This document shows positions 5,275-6,111 of a stretch of DNA of 6,111 bases, piece after piece. Position numbers and translations under genes: made by a program. Origin of the DNA: Candidatus Aenigmatarchaeota archaeon (GTDB taxonomy: Archaea; Aenigmatarchaeota; Aenigmatarchaeia; QMZP01; JAFGSV01). Numbering within the stretch: the stretch's first letter is position 1; every line of letters begins with the position of its first letter. The notes beneath the pieces are model-generated. The model saw nothing but the letters and a program-made list of their open reading frames with translations, did no database searches and had not been told where the DNA came from. Location: NCBI GenBank assembly GCA_030624445.1, contig JAUXKD010000033.1:1-6111 (forward strand), given 5' to 3'.

Positions 5275-6111
5275 ACTTCAGGAAAAACAGGCCGGCAACC
5301 ACGACAACAATTATGAAAGCTGCCAGGGTGAAACCGCCCGCGGGATTCTGAGTGAAAAAGCCTGAAATGCCATCCAAAGGTGCGTATGTGCAAGTTTGGC
5401 CTTCCGCTGGTTCGTTTTCCGTTTTTCCGCATGAATTTGAGTCCGTGCACGTCCTGGACTGGGTCCCGGCGAGTTGACATGTGGACCATTCGGCGCATGA
5501 CCAGTCTTCGGTGCACAGCTCTGGATCAACACATGACTGCAATTCTTCCGGCCTGTTCTCTGTCGTTCCGCAGGTATTAACGTCTGCGCAGACCCTTTTC
5601 TGCTTATTGCCGACACAGTCTAACCAGTCGGTGCAAATCCAGTTCTCGACACACTCATCGCCATTGCCGACTTCATCATTACCCGAAGGGCTTGGACTGA
5701 ATGATGATGACCCAGAAGAGGTTGATCCGCTGCTTCCAGAAGGGTTCCCGCCCGGCTGACTGCATGTTCCGCAGTCATTTGAACAGGATGAGCAGCTCTC
5801 TCCCGAATCGCAAGTCCCATCACCGCAGAAGTTGATTATGGTTACACTCAAGTTCAGTTCTGTGCTGTGACCGTTCATGAACGTGTCTTCGGCGGCCTTC
5901 ACGCCCTGGACGTAAAATTCGACGGTATCTCCCTGCCTGTTCCCTGATGGATCAGGAACGTAGAATACGGGACTGTAACCGTAGTCCCCACCAGAACTTG
6001 TAGTCCCTGCTACGTCCGAGCCGCCTATCTTCGCAGAAATCAGGATGCCGTCCGGAGCCGAAATTCCGTTAATGCTCACGCTTCCAAAGAAATGGTGAGG
6101 TACGCGAGGCA
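5264..6111 (-). CDS. Membrane-anchored surface protein with TSP1-like repeats, 5' end missing
   Basis: On the minus strand the frame is open from 6111 to the TGA at 5266-5264, giving 281 visible residues. The start is outside the window. A GTG at 6079 could be read as a start, but the preceding in-frame residues PRVPHHFFGS form the PHHFYG-type motif that opens a domain common in archaeal surface proteins (SINGISAPDGILISAKIGG and onward, about residues 4-90). CGDGTCDSGESCSSCSNDCG (95-114) is the usual archaeal 'CGDGxCDxGE' cysteine motif. A Ser/Gly/Pro linker follows (117-147), then two W/C repeats (152-240), a transmembrane helix (about 258-277) and the short basic tail KFRK. The layout predicts an outward-facing protein with a C-terminal anchor; a signal peptide should lie upstream. 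It is probably an envelope or adhesion protein with an unknown partner. Confidence 0.88.
   Translation of the reverse strand, partial: PRVPHHFFGSVSINGISAPDGILISAKIGGSDVAGTTSSGGDYGYSPVFYVPDPSGNRQGDTVEFYVQGVKAAEDTFMNGHSTELNLSVTIINFCGDGTCDSGESCSSCSNDCGTCSQPGGNPSGSSGSTSSGSSSFSPSPSGNDEVGNGDECVENWICTDWLDCVGNKQKRVCADVNTCGTTENRPEELQSCVDPELCTEDWSCAEWSTCQLAGTQSRTCTDSNSCGKTENEPAEGQTCTYAPLDGISGFFTQNPAGGFTLAAFIIVVVVAGLFFLKFRK
5267..5285 (-). terminator. Perfect palindrome at the convergent gene ends, possible terminator
   Basis: TTTCCTGA (5267-5274) and TCAGGAAA (5278-5285) form a perfect 8-bp stem with a 3-base loop. The plus-strand stop TGA (5272-5274) lies in one arm, and the last codons of the minus-strand gene cover the whole element. 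On the minus strand it is followed by TGATTTTCTT, which is mildly T-rich and compatible with archaeal termination. On the plus strand no T-tract follows. Transcription effect is inferred only. Confidence 0.35.
5390..5656 (-). repeat. Two tandem TSP1-like (W/C) protein repeats
   Basis: Two modules of about 42 residues (visible residues 152-193 and 198-240) share C-x-E-[ND]-W-x-C-x(2)-W-x(2)-C, then Q-x-R-x-C-x-D-x-N/S-x-C-G and a closing Q-[ST]-C or Q-x-C. Each has six cysteines and the paired tryptophans typical of thrombospondin type 1-like modules, which mediate binding in extracellular proteins. The assignment rests on this spacing. Confidence 0.7.

Noticed and set aside
6077..6079. GTG as the start of the minus-strand surface protein
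   Set aside because: The in-frame residues upstream (PRVPHHFFGS) belong to the conserved domain opening, and a secreted protein needs a signal peptide, so the gene continues beyond the window.
1..6111. CRISPR arrays, tRNA, rRNA, insertion sequences, integrase or attachment sites
   Set aside because: I found no regular spaced repeats, cloverleaf-like sequence, transposase ORF or flanking direct repeats; the repeats present are protein-level modules.

Overview
The window looks archaeal, and a DPANN-type or related uncultured lineage is my best guess (low confidence at phylum level). The reasons are heavy AGG/AGA and ATA codon use and a Smc-kleisin accessory pair (ScpA/ScpB). Putative BRE/TATA elements also sit about 26 bases before start codons, which suggests leaderless mRNAs. 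The surface proteins are of archaeal style: Ig-like repeats full of N-glycosylation sequons, CCSN-type cysteine modules, a PHHF-type N-terminal domain, TSP1-like W/C repeats and C-terminal membrane anchors. Coding density is very high. No stretch over 40 bases lacks a gene, and I see no rRNA, tRNA, CRISPR array, IS element or phage gene.

Layout. Bases 1-1547 (+) hold a condensin-accessory cluster: the 3' part of scpA, a 129-residue four-helix membrane protein, and scpB, which starts inside the membrane-protein gene (29-base overlap). Bases 1551-3979 (+) encode a large secreted, membrane-anchored protein. It has a signal peptide, five Ig-like modules, a 20-cysteine segment, one more beta domain, a transmembrane helix and a C-terminal beta-rich domain. 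The reading frame breaks near 3516-3524 (a -1 shift), so it reads as two overlapping ORFs. Bases 4018-5274 (+) encode a cytoplasmic protein with a basic N-terminus, a long coiled coil and a C-terminal OB-fold-like domain. Bases 5264-6111 (-) hold the 3' part of a second surface protein, which converges on and overlaps the previous gene by 11 bases.

How it fits together. ScpA and ScpB would bridge and regulate Smc heads in chromosome segregation; smc is not in the window but may lie upstream. The coiled-coil/OB protein could also be a nucleic-acid or chromosome-associated factor, but this rests only on its architecture and position. The two surface proteins are probably cell-envelope or adhesion components. 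Two nearly identical promoter-like elements (GAAAAACT followed by an A/T-rich box), each 35-36 bases before an ATG, suggest that the surface-protein gene and the OB-fold gene each have their own leaderless promoter. The first of these lies inside the end of scpB.
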